In this document: one piece after another, positions 22,031-32,227 of the stretch
Numbering within the stretch: position 1 is the first letter of the stretch
How the letters are laid out: each line of letters starts with the position of its first letter
From: Micropterix aruncella
Taxonomy: Eukaryota; Arthropoda; Insecta; Lepidoptera; Micropterigidae
Reading direction: 5' to 3'
Assembly (NCBI GenBank): GCA_944548615.1
Contig: OX155951.1
Coordinates: 40,405,964 to 40,469,963 of the forward strand
Length of the DNA stretch: 64,000 bases
Notes under the pieces: model-generated
Databases searched by the model: none
What the model was told of the DNA's origin: nothing
The model's input: the letters and a program-made list of their open reading frames with translations, nothing else
Position numbers and translations under genes: made by a program

Positions 22031-22260
22031 TTGTGAGTTGTCAGCTCTCACCAATCGATAATTGAATTATGCTAAGAATAATATTAAAAATTAATTCGAA
22101 TTTATCCATAAACATATCGAACATAAATAAAAATAATAGTATGGGACGAAAGCACTACGGCACATAAGAGAGGTAATGAAGCAATAAATAGAACTCTACT
22201 GGACGTAATAAACAACAATAATTTGATGAGTGGTTTAATAGTATTACTATAATAGCTCGA

Positions 22261-22446
22261 GATATTCGTCAAACTTTACCAGTAAAACTTTTAACTTTGC
22301 CAAAAGGAACGCGCGCTGATGAAATTAAAGGATGCCTTAAAAGGTCTCATTTACGGCCCTTTATAAAACTCATAAATTTAATTGAAAACATGAGAGTGCA
22401 TCTGAGACGGGATGTCTTAAATTATTGCACTATATATCTAAAGTAG
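22261..22446 (+). pseudogene. Helitron (Pif1-like) helicase fragment
   Basis: A clean frame ending TAG at 22444-22446 reads DIRQTLPV, then PKGTRADEIKGCLKRSHLRPF, then NMRVHL. In Helitron Rep/Hel proteins the helicase motif region reads GD-RQ-LPV---G-RA-E----LK-S-LW----L-L--NMRV. The fragment corresponds to helicase motif III and the segment after it. The conserved Gly before Asp is read as Arg here, and Walker A and B lie outside. It is a remnant only. Confidence 0.75.
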
Positions 22447-22539
22447 CGTTTAAAAAATAAACGCAAATAAACGCCAAACTACTTAAATTAACAATTCGAT
22501 TTAAACTCTATACGAAGCGAAGCCGCGGGTAACAGTTAT

Positions 22540-23231
22540 AAAACATAAATCTGTTCCTAGTTTTATATGGAATAGTGTCTTATCCGAAATATGAAGGGTG
22601 CTCGTTGTCGCATAAAACGATTCTTTCATTAAAATCCTTTCCGCTTAGCACAATGAGCATGCATCTGCGTATATAGGAAGAAAGGATTGTGGAGGGGGTG
22701 TAAGGCGGAGGGCAGGGGTGGGCGAGGGTAGGCTTTGTAGGGGTGGGTTGGGGCGGTCAGCGGACGCAAACACTTTTAATCTGGCAGTTATTAGTGCACT
22801 CCGTCCGCTCGGCCGAGGGAATTACAGGGGAGGAAGTGCGCTCTGTGTGCATTTCTTTTTGCCTCCGCACTCCCGCCGAGTCACCGACGGGGACTTCATC
22901 AAGAGGACGGCTCTCGGGCCTGATCATACGTGCATAATTATACATTTAGCCGTTAAAGAGCACAAGGGTAGAGGCGGGGAAATAGGGTACGGTAATGAGA
23001 CAACATTCCAGATATTAAACAGAGTATTTTATGCTTGCAAGGATTGTCTGGTTGACGTTAAACTTTTCAAACCCAAACTTCTAGTGAGTCAAACGCCTAA
23101 AGTAGAAAAGGGATAAAAGAGGGGGGGGGGTATATTTCGTGTACGTTTATAAATCAATCGAATGAATATATGAAATTACTCACTCTTCAAGCACATATAT
23201 CTTGATTGGAGACTATCGCGGTTGTTTGACA
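22540..23231. other. G-rich stretch, no recognised gene
   Basis: A purine-rich segment (22680-22760) and moderately GC sequence to 23000 hold a 132-codon plus frame (22718-23116). Its Gly/Arg-rich start follows the G-rich DNA and I recognise no domain, so I do not call a gene. A run of nine G lies at 23120-23129. Confidence 0.4.
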
Positions 23232-23450
23232 TTATAAATAGGATAGAAAACGAATTTACCGCGTGAAATTTGTAGCACCCGACGTTTCGGTGACGTTGCA
23301 GCCGCCGTTGTCTAGCGTAGACTGTAAGAGTGTCTAGGGTAGACTGTCAGACAGACAGTCTACCCTATAGACTACGGCGGTTGCAACGTCACCGAAACGT
23401 CGGGTGCTACAAATTTCACGGGGTAAATTCGTTTTCTATCCTATTTATAA
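23232..23450. mobile_element. Foldback element, copy 1
   Basis: Long imperfect palindrome: the left arm (TTATAAATAGGATAGAAAAC ... GTAGCACCCGACGTTTCGG) is mirrored by the right arm (CCGAAACGTCGGGTGCTAC ... ATCCTATTTATAA). The centre has several AGGGTAGACTGTC words. Arms are about 90 bp. A sister copy is at 49574-49756 and a half copy at 55670-55790. It has no coding capacity, consistent with a foldback MITE. Confidence 0.85.
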
Positions 23451-23855
23451 CATATATCTTAACTTTCGATAACCTTTACATATTAATCACTTTGGGGTCA
23501 CCAGTGTAACGTATGGTCGTGGCAGCAGATCGTTGAGTAGTCCTCGGCTCACGAATCAGAGTCGTTATTTTATGTTGTCCTCGAACTTCGGGATGCGTAC
23601 AGAGTAGAAAATCACAATGTGAATATTTGAATCGTTTTAATGATGCAGGAAGTAGAGAGCGACTTACCAATTTAGTGTGTTGGCAGAAGTCACCGAAGTA
23701 ATTAATTAAATTGCGCTCTTTTTTATTAACACGCTTTTATAAGGTCGACCTGTATGTAACTATGTAATGGAATCTAAGGTAACTAATTTAACCATCTTCC
23801 AAAGATCGTAGCGTTATGAAAATAGGCAGCTGTATGTAGTTCTGATGACAATACA
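23451..23855. other. Unrecognised DNA
   Basis: Mixed sequence with a 64-codon minus frame at 23476-23670, unrecognised and probably chance. Confidence 0.4.
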
Positions 23856-23859
23856 ATAA

Positions 23860-24420
23860 TATGGTACTGTAAAACGCATTTCACCAGATGTAGGCACAAT
23901 TTAGCATTACCCCGTCCATCTCTGGAATTATTCAAAAGGGATCCAAATTACGTTGGAATGGCGTGTTACAATAAACTGCCTGAGAATATCAAAAGTATAT
24001 GTAGAAACGGAAATATCACCCAATTTAAATCGAAATTAAAAGGCTACCTTATTGCGAGAGAATTATATAATATTAACGAATTATAATTAGATTACTGACA
24101 ATTTCCATCTCGATTTTTTTTATTTAACTTGACATTTGTACCATTTTATTGATTATTATATTATTACTATTATTTCTAATTGTCTCCCATAATCAATTAT
24201 AATTCTTACTTACAGGACCATTTAATTTTAATATTATAATTTCATGACTATCTGTAGTTATAAATATCTAATATAACTCAATTATGTGGTGAGTCTCTAA
24301 TGAAATATTTAGTATACATTTTAAAGTTATTTTAACATTAAGCGGCTATATAAAATGTCTAAACAACTATGTAAAGTTTTTTGAAGACAATAAATGCGAT
24401 TTGATTTGATTTGATTTGAT
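23860..24420 (+). mobile_element. LINE 3' end (CR1/jockey-like) with TTTGA-type tail
   Basis: The last 60 codons of ORF2 (23904-24083, stop 24084-24086) read LPRPSLELFKRDPNYVGMACYNKLPENIK...FKSKLKGYLI. The pattern Y-G---YN-LP--I-------F---LK-YL is the standard end of CR1/jockey-like LINE proteins. About 310 bp of AT-rich 3' UTR follow, ending AATAAATGC and then GATTTGATTTGATTTGAT, a microsatellite-type LINE tail. The 5' part is missing. The surviving coding piece has no stop, so this copy may be younger than its neighbours. Confidence 0.8.
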
Positions 24421-25724
24421 CTGATGATGGAGTCGGAAGATATCAACTGGAACTTCATGATGGAACATCGTATCATAGCTGTGTTTGGATTTGTTAGAAA
24501 AGTCTTGGAATGAACTTTGACCAAGATTAGGTTTCAAGTTCTGATGATGTGGTTTTTACGTGCATTTATAAAACCGTGTTTTTAGTGTTTTTTTTTTAAC
24601 TATTAATTTATATCCGGTAAACCGTAAGAATATTTCAATATCATAAACATTTCGACGCCAATACGACTACTGCGAAATCAATAGCGTGTGAAATAATTCA
24701 ATTTAAGTCAATAAAATACTGGAAATTATAATGGTGGTTTGCCTTGCGAAAATACATTTGTTATTCATACTAAGAATTACAAATTGTCATTTAATATTAT
24801 TTGAAGCGTTGCAAAGTGATATATCCCTATAATATCTGCATATAAAGTTTAAACGAAATTTTCTCGATATATTTCATAACAAGTGCATTAAATTATAGTA
24901 ATTTTGTGATTGTATGTCGAAGAATATTATTTCGAATCGGATAGAGGAAGTTTATGCAGACTACTATAACTCATTCTCGCCAAATTTATAGTCGCCTGTT
25001 TAAAAGGCACGAAAAGTAGCGCCCTGTAATACACTAGAGACGGCAACAAATTGTGGATTTATTGCCAGTGTACGGTTGGCTGTTGGGTGTGCGGCGAGGT
25101 GTGATGGGGAAGCTTATGGTGTAACGTAGGCAGTTGATATCTCTGCAATCCGAGCATAAATAATACGAATGGATGCCTGTGGTTCTCAAACGCGGCATAG
25201 CGCCGCATTTTAAACCACTTTTCAGGAAATTCAGTGAAATCCGCAAATTGACACATGCGATATTCGACATAAAATAATTAAACTCCGTGTTGATAGTGGA
25301 GGGAAAAATTAGATAATTCAGTATTAGGACTAAAGCGATTACCATAACGATATTTCCGGTGTTCAATGAATGAAGAGGGCTTAAAACAGAGTAATGTGGC
25401 AGAAATTTAAAAAGGCCGTAAGAAAAAGAAACTTCATATAATTATATTTCAAAAATCCGTTGTGTCACCCCAACACTTTACCGGCAAGTAGCCAATGACT
25501 GATTTCATCTGACAGAGCCAATGACTGATGTCATAAATAAAATCGATGGGCAAACTCTGGTTGATTTTCGTTCCAACTGCCTCGGGAGGCGCGGTTCGTT
25601 TCTCTGCTAGGGCAGGTTTGGGCAAAGCGCCAACAGAAGGCTTTAATATTTGATTAAAATTTTTGGCGGTATTTAAATATTATTAGTGTAGCTAGTAATG
25701 AGGTATTCCAATCAAATTTTCACA
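24421..25724. other. Unrecognised DNA
   Basis: AT-rich with GC-balanced patches at 25050-25230 and 25560-25630. A 110-codon minus frame at 25034-25366 has no recognised similarity. No splice-bounded exon is convincing. Confidence 0.4.
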
Positions 25725-25900
25725 ATGTGATTTCGGCCCATCAAGCCATCTGTGTATTAAATTTCAAGTGTCAGAGTCCAATATATCAAGATTTAAATAT
25801 GACTAGTGCGCCCCTGGTGGAACGATGTCAACCACAACCTTTTCAACTCTTGTTATGACCAAATGATGCCTGCATACTAAGTTTTAGCTCAATAGGAAAA
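25725..25900 (+). repeat. Dispersed repeat family Q, copy 1
   Basis: Contains GGCCCATCAAGCCATCTGTG, AAATTTCAAGT, GAAATATGACT-like and GCGCCCCTGGTGGA, then TTTTCAACTCTTG and TGACCAAATGATG. The same words recur in order at 48555-48760 (plus) and 60110-60235 (minus). The AAATTTCA(A/G)CTCAATCGGA type word is widespread in arthropod genomes. Non-coding. Confidence 0.65.
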
Positions 25901-26760
25901 CGTTTTTAATAGAGTAGATATTAACAGAGTAGATTTTTAAAAATACTTTTCTAATACGACTTTGTTTTGAAAAATAATGTAAAAAATCCGCACTGTTCTA
26001 TTACATAATAAATATAGGGCAATATACGGGCATACATTAGGTGTCTATGTATATTAAATATATATTTCAATAAGAAATTTAATGTTCAGAATATATGTTT
26101 CTAAAAAATCTTCAGAAAAATGAATAATGATATTGCAAACCGTCATATCCACTTGTTTGTATGGAGAATTTCTCGTCCTTTTAGGAAGTGATATGTGGTT
26201 ACTCGAATGCAAGTCGAATCGCTAGTAACATCGCTACGTAACATCCCCTACGGGACATAAATGTCGGCCGCCTAAACTCCGTAACCTCCTAAACATCGAG
26301 TAAAAGGGAAAAACTTTGCTTAAGTGTAATTGGACCCTATTTGTTATGAGAACAACTAACATTCTCGATATTAGTAGACAAAGAGCAATCGTCCACTAGC
26401 GATAACGACAAAATCAATGTGAAGTGCGAGCAAAATGGCAACCGGTTTGGTCGATATATAATATTTTTTTATGGAGGAAGTGGAGGTCTTCCAGGTAGTT
26501 AAGTGTGGTCCAGAACCCGGATGCGCCTGGAATGACCTATCGCTACTCCACGGAGTACCTTTGATTTTCCTTACCGTTTATTTCAGTTTGTCAGATTCCG
26601 TTCCATTTATTTCAGTTTGATTCGACGTTTGGTTTGAGTGTGATGGTCAGCGATCATTCACCTCGTCCAATATTGCAGTATAAATGTTTATATACAGCGC
26701 ACTTTGGGTGTTTCGAAAACTAGTTAGTCTGTCTATTTAAAAGTGTCTAGCAGACATTAA
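25901..26760. other. Unrecognised DNA
   Basis: AT-rich; a small GC-balanced segment at 26460-26600 repeats TTTATTTCAGTTTG (26578 and 26606). No gene recognised. Confidence 0.4.
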
Positions 26761-26767
26761 ACTAAAA

Positions 26768-27730
26768 TATGCTAGACAGCAACTTGCAAAAAACTTTAAT
26801 TAATCCAAACATTCACTCACACCATACCCTGGGTAGCTCTCTTTTATAAAGACCCTGAATGCGACTGGCTAAAGTACATAAAAGTACAGGCTATATACAT
26901 ATACCTTAGCATTAAATTATATAATTTACTCCCTACCACTGTTACACAGCTGGAGGCCAAAAAAACCATCAAGGAGATGCTGATAGGCCACCCTTTTTAT
27001 GATCTGGCCGAATTTGAGGGCCATGACTTTTGAAATATTGTGCCCATTTAAATGACCTAAAACAGTAAGGACTTATAGTCTGGTTATAATATTTTATGCT
27101 ATATTTGTGCTTTTAGTTTTTAAATGCATGGCGTAGCTTTTATATGATTATTTAACATTTTACTGACAACTTGGATATTACGATGAATAACTTTTACTTA
27201 GTATCTATTCGAATTAGTGACTATTAATATTAACCCTCCGAGCCGCGAGATTTCGCGAGCTTTGAAAGACTATTTATAATTATTGAAATTTTAAATTTAT
27301 TATGGCGGCCGACCAAAATATTAATTTCTCCCAAACCGTTATTACGATAATTAAAATAAAAACGTCGTTTTGTTCGTGATGAAATTTAATATTAGAATAT
27401 TAGTACTTAATTTTTGAAAACACTAAATATATTTTTTTATTCACAATCAAATTTTACACCGATAGGCTGAGTCCGATCGGTCCCAACGAGGCGCAACTGT
27501 GCTTTTACGTTTGAGTCCGATCGGTCCCTCTGAGGCTCGAAGGGCTTCTATTTTGATTATTTACATCTAAATTTATATTTTGGTTATCTAGTAGTTAAAT
27601 TCTTTACTACCTATGTGGTTAAGTAAAGAGGAGTAACGAGACTTACTAACTCAAACAATTATATGTATATGTCCAAGATCGGTTTTTAGCCGTCAATTGG
27701 ACACGACGATAATGTAATGTAATGTATTCA
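26768..27730 (+). mobile_element. LINE 3' part, interrupted by a TTAA MITE
   Basis: YARQQLAKN at 26768, LALNYIIYSLP, ATLFMIWPNLRAMT and a final CCAATTGGACACGACG with (ATGTA)n-like tail (27690-27730) align with the uninterrupted copy at 51776-52665. Stops and frameshifts break the coding part. The 3' UTR is split at 27230 by a ~315-bp MITE; beyond it the UTR resumes at CTTCTATTTTGATTATT, matching GGCTTCTGCTTTGTTTATT of the other copy. Confidence 0.75.
27230..27548. mobile_element. TTAA-type MITE nested in the LINE 3' UTR
   Basis: Begins TTAA at 27230-27233 followed by CCCTCCGAGCC; ends GGCTCGAAGGG at 27534-27544. The ends pair at 10 of 11 positions. The right TTAA is lost (CTTC follows). Inside the right half GAGTCCGATCGGTCCC occurs twice, about 45 bp apart. 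Non-coding; piggyBac-type ends. It is a different subfamily from 7599-7929 and 44113-44382. Confidence 0.8.
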
Positions 27731-28205
27731 TATATAAATTACAGCAGAATAAATTGTAAGAATGCTACTATCACCCTCAAGGGAAATTTCTATTTTCAGT
27801 CACTCGGCCTTAATGTGATTTTTGTCATAATCTACGTTTTCTATACCTATCGCGGCTCCAAATAATTTTCTTCTTTAATTTTATATACAAAATAGTTTTA
27901 GTTGCACGTTTGGGAATCTCAGCCTCAGCCTGTAGCATCCCTGTATAGCGTGGATGATTTATGACATTCATAATCGCTCCATAAAGTGTGTGATCAGCGC
28001 CCTGTGTAATGATGTGCGGCCGGCAGAGCGTCGCGCCGCCCGCCTGGTCGACTTTAGCCCAGCCAATTCTTCGACTTGGGCCGATGCAGGGTGGACCGTC
28101 CCGACACTCCAGAATTTATGTCATAAAGTGTGTCAGGTCAAAGATATTATGTAGATACTGCAACAGCGTAAATGTAGTTGCCACAGAGTATAGCCGATTT
28201 TATAA
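27731..28205. other. Unrecognised DNA with a GC-rich patch
   Basis: GC-rich patch at 28005-28110 with overlapping 66- and 82-codon plus frames. The word CATAAAGTGTGT occurs at 27979 and 28122 in direct orientation. No domain recognised. Confidence 0.35.
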
Positions 28206-28250
28206 ATTGCAAGCTGTACCCGCGGCTCCGCCAGCCTCAAAATCGATGTG
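28206..28250 (-). repeat. Helitron-type 3' end, minus strand
   Basis: The minus strand reads GCGGAGCCGCGGGTACAGCT, the terminal context of the Helitron family seen at 20834 and 22516. Only the end is recognised; the body, if present, would extend to the right. Confidence 0.5.
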
Positions 28251-29525
28251 TTGCTGAAATTTTGTATTTGTTTTGTGGTGATGTTCTTTCTTGTTATATT
28301 TATTATTTTTTCTCCTGATTAGTGCACATCTGTATGAAGCAAAGTATGCTTCCCGAGCTTCATTTATTTGCGAGAGAAAATATTTGGTTTAATTTTCACA
28401 CGATTTCCCAACAAAAACGGAGTTTAATGTATTCAGGGTTCATATATGTATGTTTTCCGTTCTTTACTCCACCATCACTTCTACACGTTTGAACCGATTT
28501 AGTAGCGTGTGAATAGTTAGAATCGTTATGTCATCCTGTGTCATAGGGTACCTTTACTGACGAAATATCAAGTAAGTAATTATCTAAATGTCGAAATGTA
28601 CGAATGTCAATAAATTAACATGAATATATCGTGTTTATTGTCAAATGGAATATTAAATTGAGTACACTCTGGAAATATACATGTATTTATATAAATAAAT
28701 ACATAAGCTACAAATATTTTATTAAAAATCCGTAATAAAATAATATAAATACAATAGTTCACATTCTGTTACAACAGTCATATTTTTTATTCTTTTTAAT
28801 ATATTTACTTGTTATTGAACCGACTACGTATTTTAGTAGTAACATAGTTTCGAATTTAATATTTATATAGTTTGGCACTGTTATTATGGCATCTGAAAAA
28901 ATCATTGTATCAATGCGGTTATGGTCCATTTAGGCAGTAAGTCAAATACGTGCTTGATTTCAGTCGGCGCGGATTATGTCCTCCCACGAATTCAGTCCGA
29001 TGTGTGCCTTATCCCAGCCGCCCGCTGACAGTTTTTACGATGTGGGACAGGCCCCAGGGGAGGGGCAAGACAAAGCAGGCGACAATAGATCAGTATTTTA
29101 TTCAGCAAAGTGACGTCATGAAGAGTTGGAATAGATGGGCCCGGGAGTGTATCGAAGATGTTTGATGTATGAGTCTTGCGCCCGATTGTTTTTCATCCGT
29201 CTACGTTGGCGCTGCTCTGGGCGTTTGTGCGGGAAATTGGAAAAAAGGCAACCCGACTGCGAAGAAGCAATAAATAAAATCGGAAAAAATTGGTCGAGCA
29301 AAGTAGTCTTGTTTTCTCGCGTATTAGGATTTATCGTGAGCGTATATTTAATTTCGGCTCTTAGTCGTGAGCTCTTCTTTTAACTTTTTTTGTCTATGCA
29401 GATGTGGCTTATCTCGATTAATGAGAGGAACTACTCAATAAACTTAAACGCTTGCTAAATGTATGCATACGATTCAACTTCGGCCGGCGTAAGCATGATA
29501 ACATGTCCGAATACAGGGCACAGTC
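28251..29525. other. Unrecognised DNA
   Basis: AT-rich, with a GC-balanced segment at 28960-29250 holding frames of 71 and 82 codons (plus). One includes ATIDQYFIQQ but no domain I can name. I do not call a gene. Confidence 0.4.
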
Positions 29526-29529
29526 ATAG

Positions 29530-30112
29530 TGGTTGCCAGTACCTACGCTAAAGGAGAAATGTTCTTATACTTGTTCTCCCATATCATGTACTCTCCCAAC
29601 CAACACCATCTCATCTCCACGTGCTTTCGAACCATTACGTTCCCGAGGTCTCATACTTATGTTATCCTCTGACAATTTACTTATTATTGATTTCCACTGC
29701 AACACTTTCTATATCCATGGTGCAAGACTCTGGAATGACCTCCCAGCAAATATACGAAACTCGCCTTCTTTTATTTATAATCATTCGAGACTCATATCTA
29801 AACATTACTACTTTTCTAAGAAGTAACAAGTTCCTTCTTCCCTTTCTCTCTCCTTTCTCTCCCAGTTTTCTCTCCTCAGCAATTCTTAGTTTTTATTATA
29901 GTCGTTTGTATTTTATGCAGGCCTTATTATTTGTTTGTAATCTATATTTCCAAAACGTGCGCATGAACCACTGCACTGTGATTAGGTTAGTTGTAAGATA
30001 TTTCTACGTTGTAAAACTGAAAATAAATATTTTATTTGTTTTCGCCATTTTTACTGTATTTTTGGCTACAAATAATATTTTGCGTATTGAGCATTCATTT
30101 CATTTCATTGAT
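29530..30112 (+). mobile_element. LINE 3' end (CR1/jockey-like) with CATTT-type tail
   Basis: Frame 29533-29826 ends with IHGARLWNDLPANIRNS and FIYNHSRLISKHYY, matching the WN-LP--IR-S-S---F---LK-H end of LINE ORF2 proteins. The preceding residues (SSPRAFEPLRSRGLI) fit the region before it. About 280 bp of 3' UTR end in CATTTCATTTCATT (30096-30109). The catalytic core is absent (5' truncation). The overlapping 168-codon frame at 29621-30127 is a shadow over the 3' UTR. Confidence 0.8.
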
Positions 30113-30209
30113 AAATTAACCTACTGAACATTGGCTTAGCATACTGCATTCGCCGATGCCAAAAATACACACAAATAGATGTATTTCAGATTTGAAATTT
30201 CCGCCTAGC

Positions 30210-30590
30210 TCAGTGACATTGGTAGTAGTTTTAGCGAGTCCATGATATCAACATCATGCATCTGTATGCCTACATCTCGAATGCTTATATGTCGGCATAC
30301 CTGAGGTTGTTGATGATGCGGCCATTTATTTTAACACCACAGTTCAAGTCCTACAGAGCTTCCATCATGATCCCTTCAGAGTAGATGTTAAAAAAAGTCG
30401 GCGATAAAATGCAGCCCTGCCGCACTATTCGTTGGATTCTACCACTTCAACTCTGACAGTAACGCGCTGATACCAGTACAGATTTTGTATTATGCGGGTG
30501 TCTTTCTTGTCTAATCCGATCTCGTTAAGAAGTGCAATAAGACGATTATGTTGCACTCTATCAAAAGCTTTCTCGTAATCTATGAAACAG
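30210..30590 (-). pseudogene. LINE reverse-transcriptase core fragment, minus strand
   Basis: Reading leftward from 30590: CFIDYEKAFDRVQHNRLI (RT motif A, catalytic Asp in F-D-EKAFD), ALLNEIGLDKKDTRIIQNLYW and QRVTVRVE. Next come a disrupted RQGC-LSP region and a decayed LRYADD motif at about 30292-30300, where the second Asp is lost and a stop follows. This is the palm domain of an APE-type LINE of the kind annotated endonuclease-reverse transcriptase in insects. Frameshifts and stops make it inactive. Confidence 0.8.
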
Positions 30591-31338
30591 AAATACATAT
30601 TTTTCGTTTATCTCTTTAAATATCATACTGAAACATTACCGGCTATCATATGCGAAACATCAATAAGCGAGTGCCTTGCAACTTTGCTGATGATACTTGC
30701 TTTTCTTTTCATCGTATGTGTCCACGTCTTTTACGGCACTACTGGCTCTAAGACTTAATTACGTGGGTTTTCCTGATATTTCATAATAACCTATTCATCT
30801 TAAACAATGGTCTAACCGCGCACTCCGGTAAAATAAAGTGCATTTTATTTTTGAAAAATCTGTGAGCAATAAAATCACATAGAAGCGCACTTGCTATGGA
30901 AAAGATATCGGTCCGGAATTACATTCTGTTGATTGCTGCAGATTATTGCAATGCGACGCGCACTGAAAAATATTCCGGAAATCGCCGGCAGAGACTTGCG
31001 CAGTCATCCACAAAAATGGCCGGAACTGCCACCATAGTTCGCGTGCCACAAAAATGCGTTTTTTCTGTCCGGCGAAAAAAAAAACGTACCGCAATGTTCA
31101 TCTCAAATTGTTTGTCCTTGGTTAGAAAATCAAAGATATCGGTATCTATCACTGCGCATAGGTATGTCATCTGCGTATAAGCATTGATTATACACGGTAA
31201 TATTACGCCAATTATAACTTACGCCGTTCGAAATGATTTGAAAAATATTTTACAAACTAAATTATGAAACAAAAAATACATCCATAAATATTTATTATGA
31301 GAGAAAACGAATCTTTACCGGGCGGAAACAGACGACAG
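30591..31338. other. Unrecognised DNA
   Basis: Two overlapping frames near 30894-31180 (66-94 codons, both strands) have no recognised domain. No other structure. Confidence 0.4.
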
Positions 31339-31361
31339 CCCCCCCCCCCCCCCCCCCCCCG
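31339..31361. repeat. Poly(C) run
   Basis: More than 20 consecutive C on the plus strand. Length may be unreliable in the assembly. Confidence 0.9.
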
Positions 31362-31499
31362 CGAAGCGTTTGTAGACGGCCAATGTAACCGGGAAAACTC
31401 ATCGTCCAAGTCCATACGGCAAGGACTCGTCTCCACCAACCAAAAAATGTCAAGTGACCGCAAAAGTTGTAGAGTTATCCTAGAGTTAACCGCTTAATA

Positions 31500-32138
31500 C
31501 ATTGCAACCCTTATTCGCCGGCGACATGCAGGTGGCGCTGATAGCATTGTTCGGCGAAACTAATATCAATTTATTTGCCAACAGATAGGTATAATAACAT
31601 TGATAATTTATTTGACCACAGATAGGTATAATAACAATGGTATTTTATACAAGACTGAATGATTATATAAATAATTTAACCAAAGACAAAAATAATGATT
31701 AGAGGTAGGGTATTAGGAGCTATGATTGTAAAAAAAATTGCGAGATAGCATACCGTATAGGTTGTCTAGAACGCCATCTATACCTAGTGCACAGTCATAA
31801 AACTAAGAGAACCTAGGAGAAGATTGAACATAAGAGAAGATTGATCAATATTTGGAATTATGAGTGCTATCTAAGCGTTGTTTTTTGTAGTAAAATATTA
31901 GCTGCTAAGACGTACTATTGATAACTATAATAACATTCAATTATTAGTGCTATCTATCGCATTTCATTTCATTATAGGCTGATTACATCACAGAAATAAT
32001 ACGGAGTGATAGAATGCCATCTATTAGTTTATCTGAAATTAACGTGCGTAATTATTACGCATTTAAACTCTTTTTCAAAAAAATCTTTTTTCGACAATTT
32101 GTAAGCTTTATCTATTGAAGAAAAGTTTCAGAAGGATT
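31500..32138. repeat. Cluster of CCATCTA-containing short repeats
   Basis: CAGATAGGTATAATAACA occurs twice (31582 and 31619). GCCATCTA occurs near 31775 and 32019, and GTGCTATCTA near 31864 and 31949. These are worn copies of one or more small elements sharing the CCATCTAG core found in the foldback elements at 32139 and 35012. No coding potential. Confidence 0.5.
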
Positions 32139-32227
32139 GAGCGCGCAGCACCATCTAGCAATAGGTAAAATATTGCTATTAAACATATCGCGATATCTTA
32201 CCTACCGCTAAATAGCGCAATGTGCTC
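32139..32227. mobile_element. Small foldback MITE with CCATCTAG core, copy 1
   Basis: Starts GAGCGCGCAGCACCATCTAG and ends CTAAATAGCGCAATGTGCTC, imperfect ~30-bp inverted repeats with AGGTAA/TTACCT at their inner edge. Sister copy at 35012-35103. Confidence 0.65.

Larger units (their letters stand above)
20868..22539 (+). mobile_element. Helitron-type element, decayed, with helicase remnant
   Basis: Begins TCTACACTAATATTATAAAG, a common Helitron 5' start in moths and butterflies, directly downstream of the previous element's 3' end. It ends AAGCGAAGCCGCGGGTAACAG at about 22534, where the CTAG has decayed. Just before this end it keeps a 61-codon stretch of Helitron helicase (22261-22446). 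Between 21216 and 22240 lies unrelated sequence, including a second GCGAAGCCGCGGGCAA-type end at 21363-21378 and a CpG-rich block, so the element is itself a mosaic. Confidence 0.7.

Noticed and set aside
22718..23116. 132-codon plus ORF
   Set aside because: Begins in purine-rich low-complexity DNA, has no recognised domain and no splice or promoter context; possible but unsupported.
23116..23135. G-run as a terminator or origin feature
   Set aside because: A homopolymer next to AT-rich DNA with no stem or neighbouring gene.
29621..30127. 168-codon plus ORF
   Set aside because: It overlaps in another frame the recognised LINE ORF2 end and continues through the LINE 3' UTR; hydrophobic AT-driven composition.
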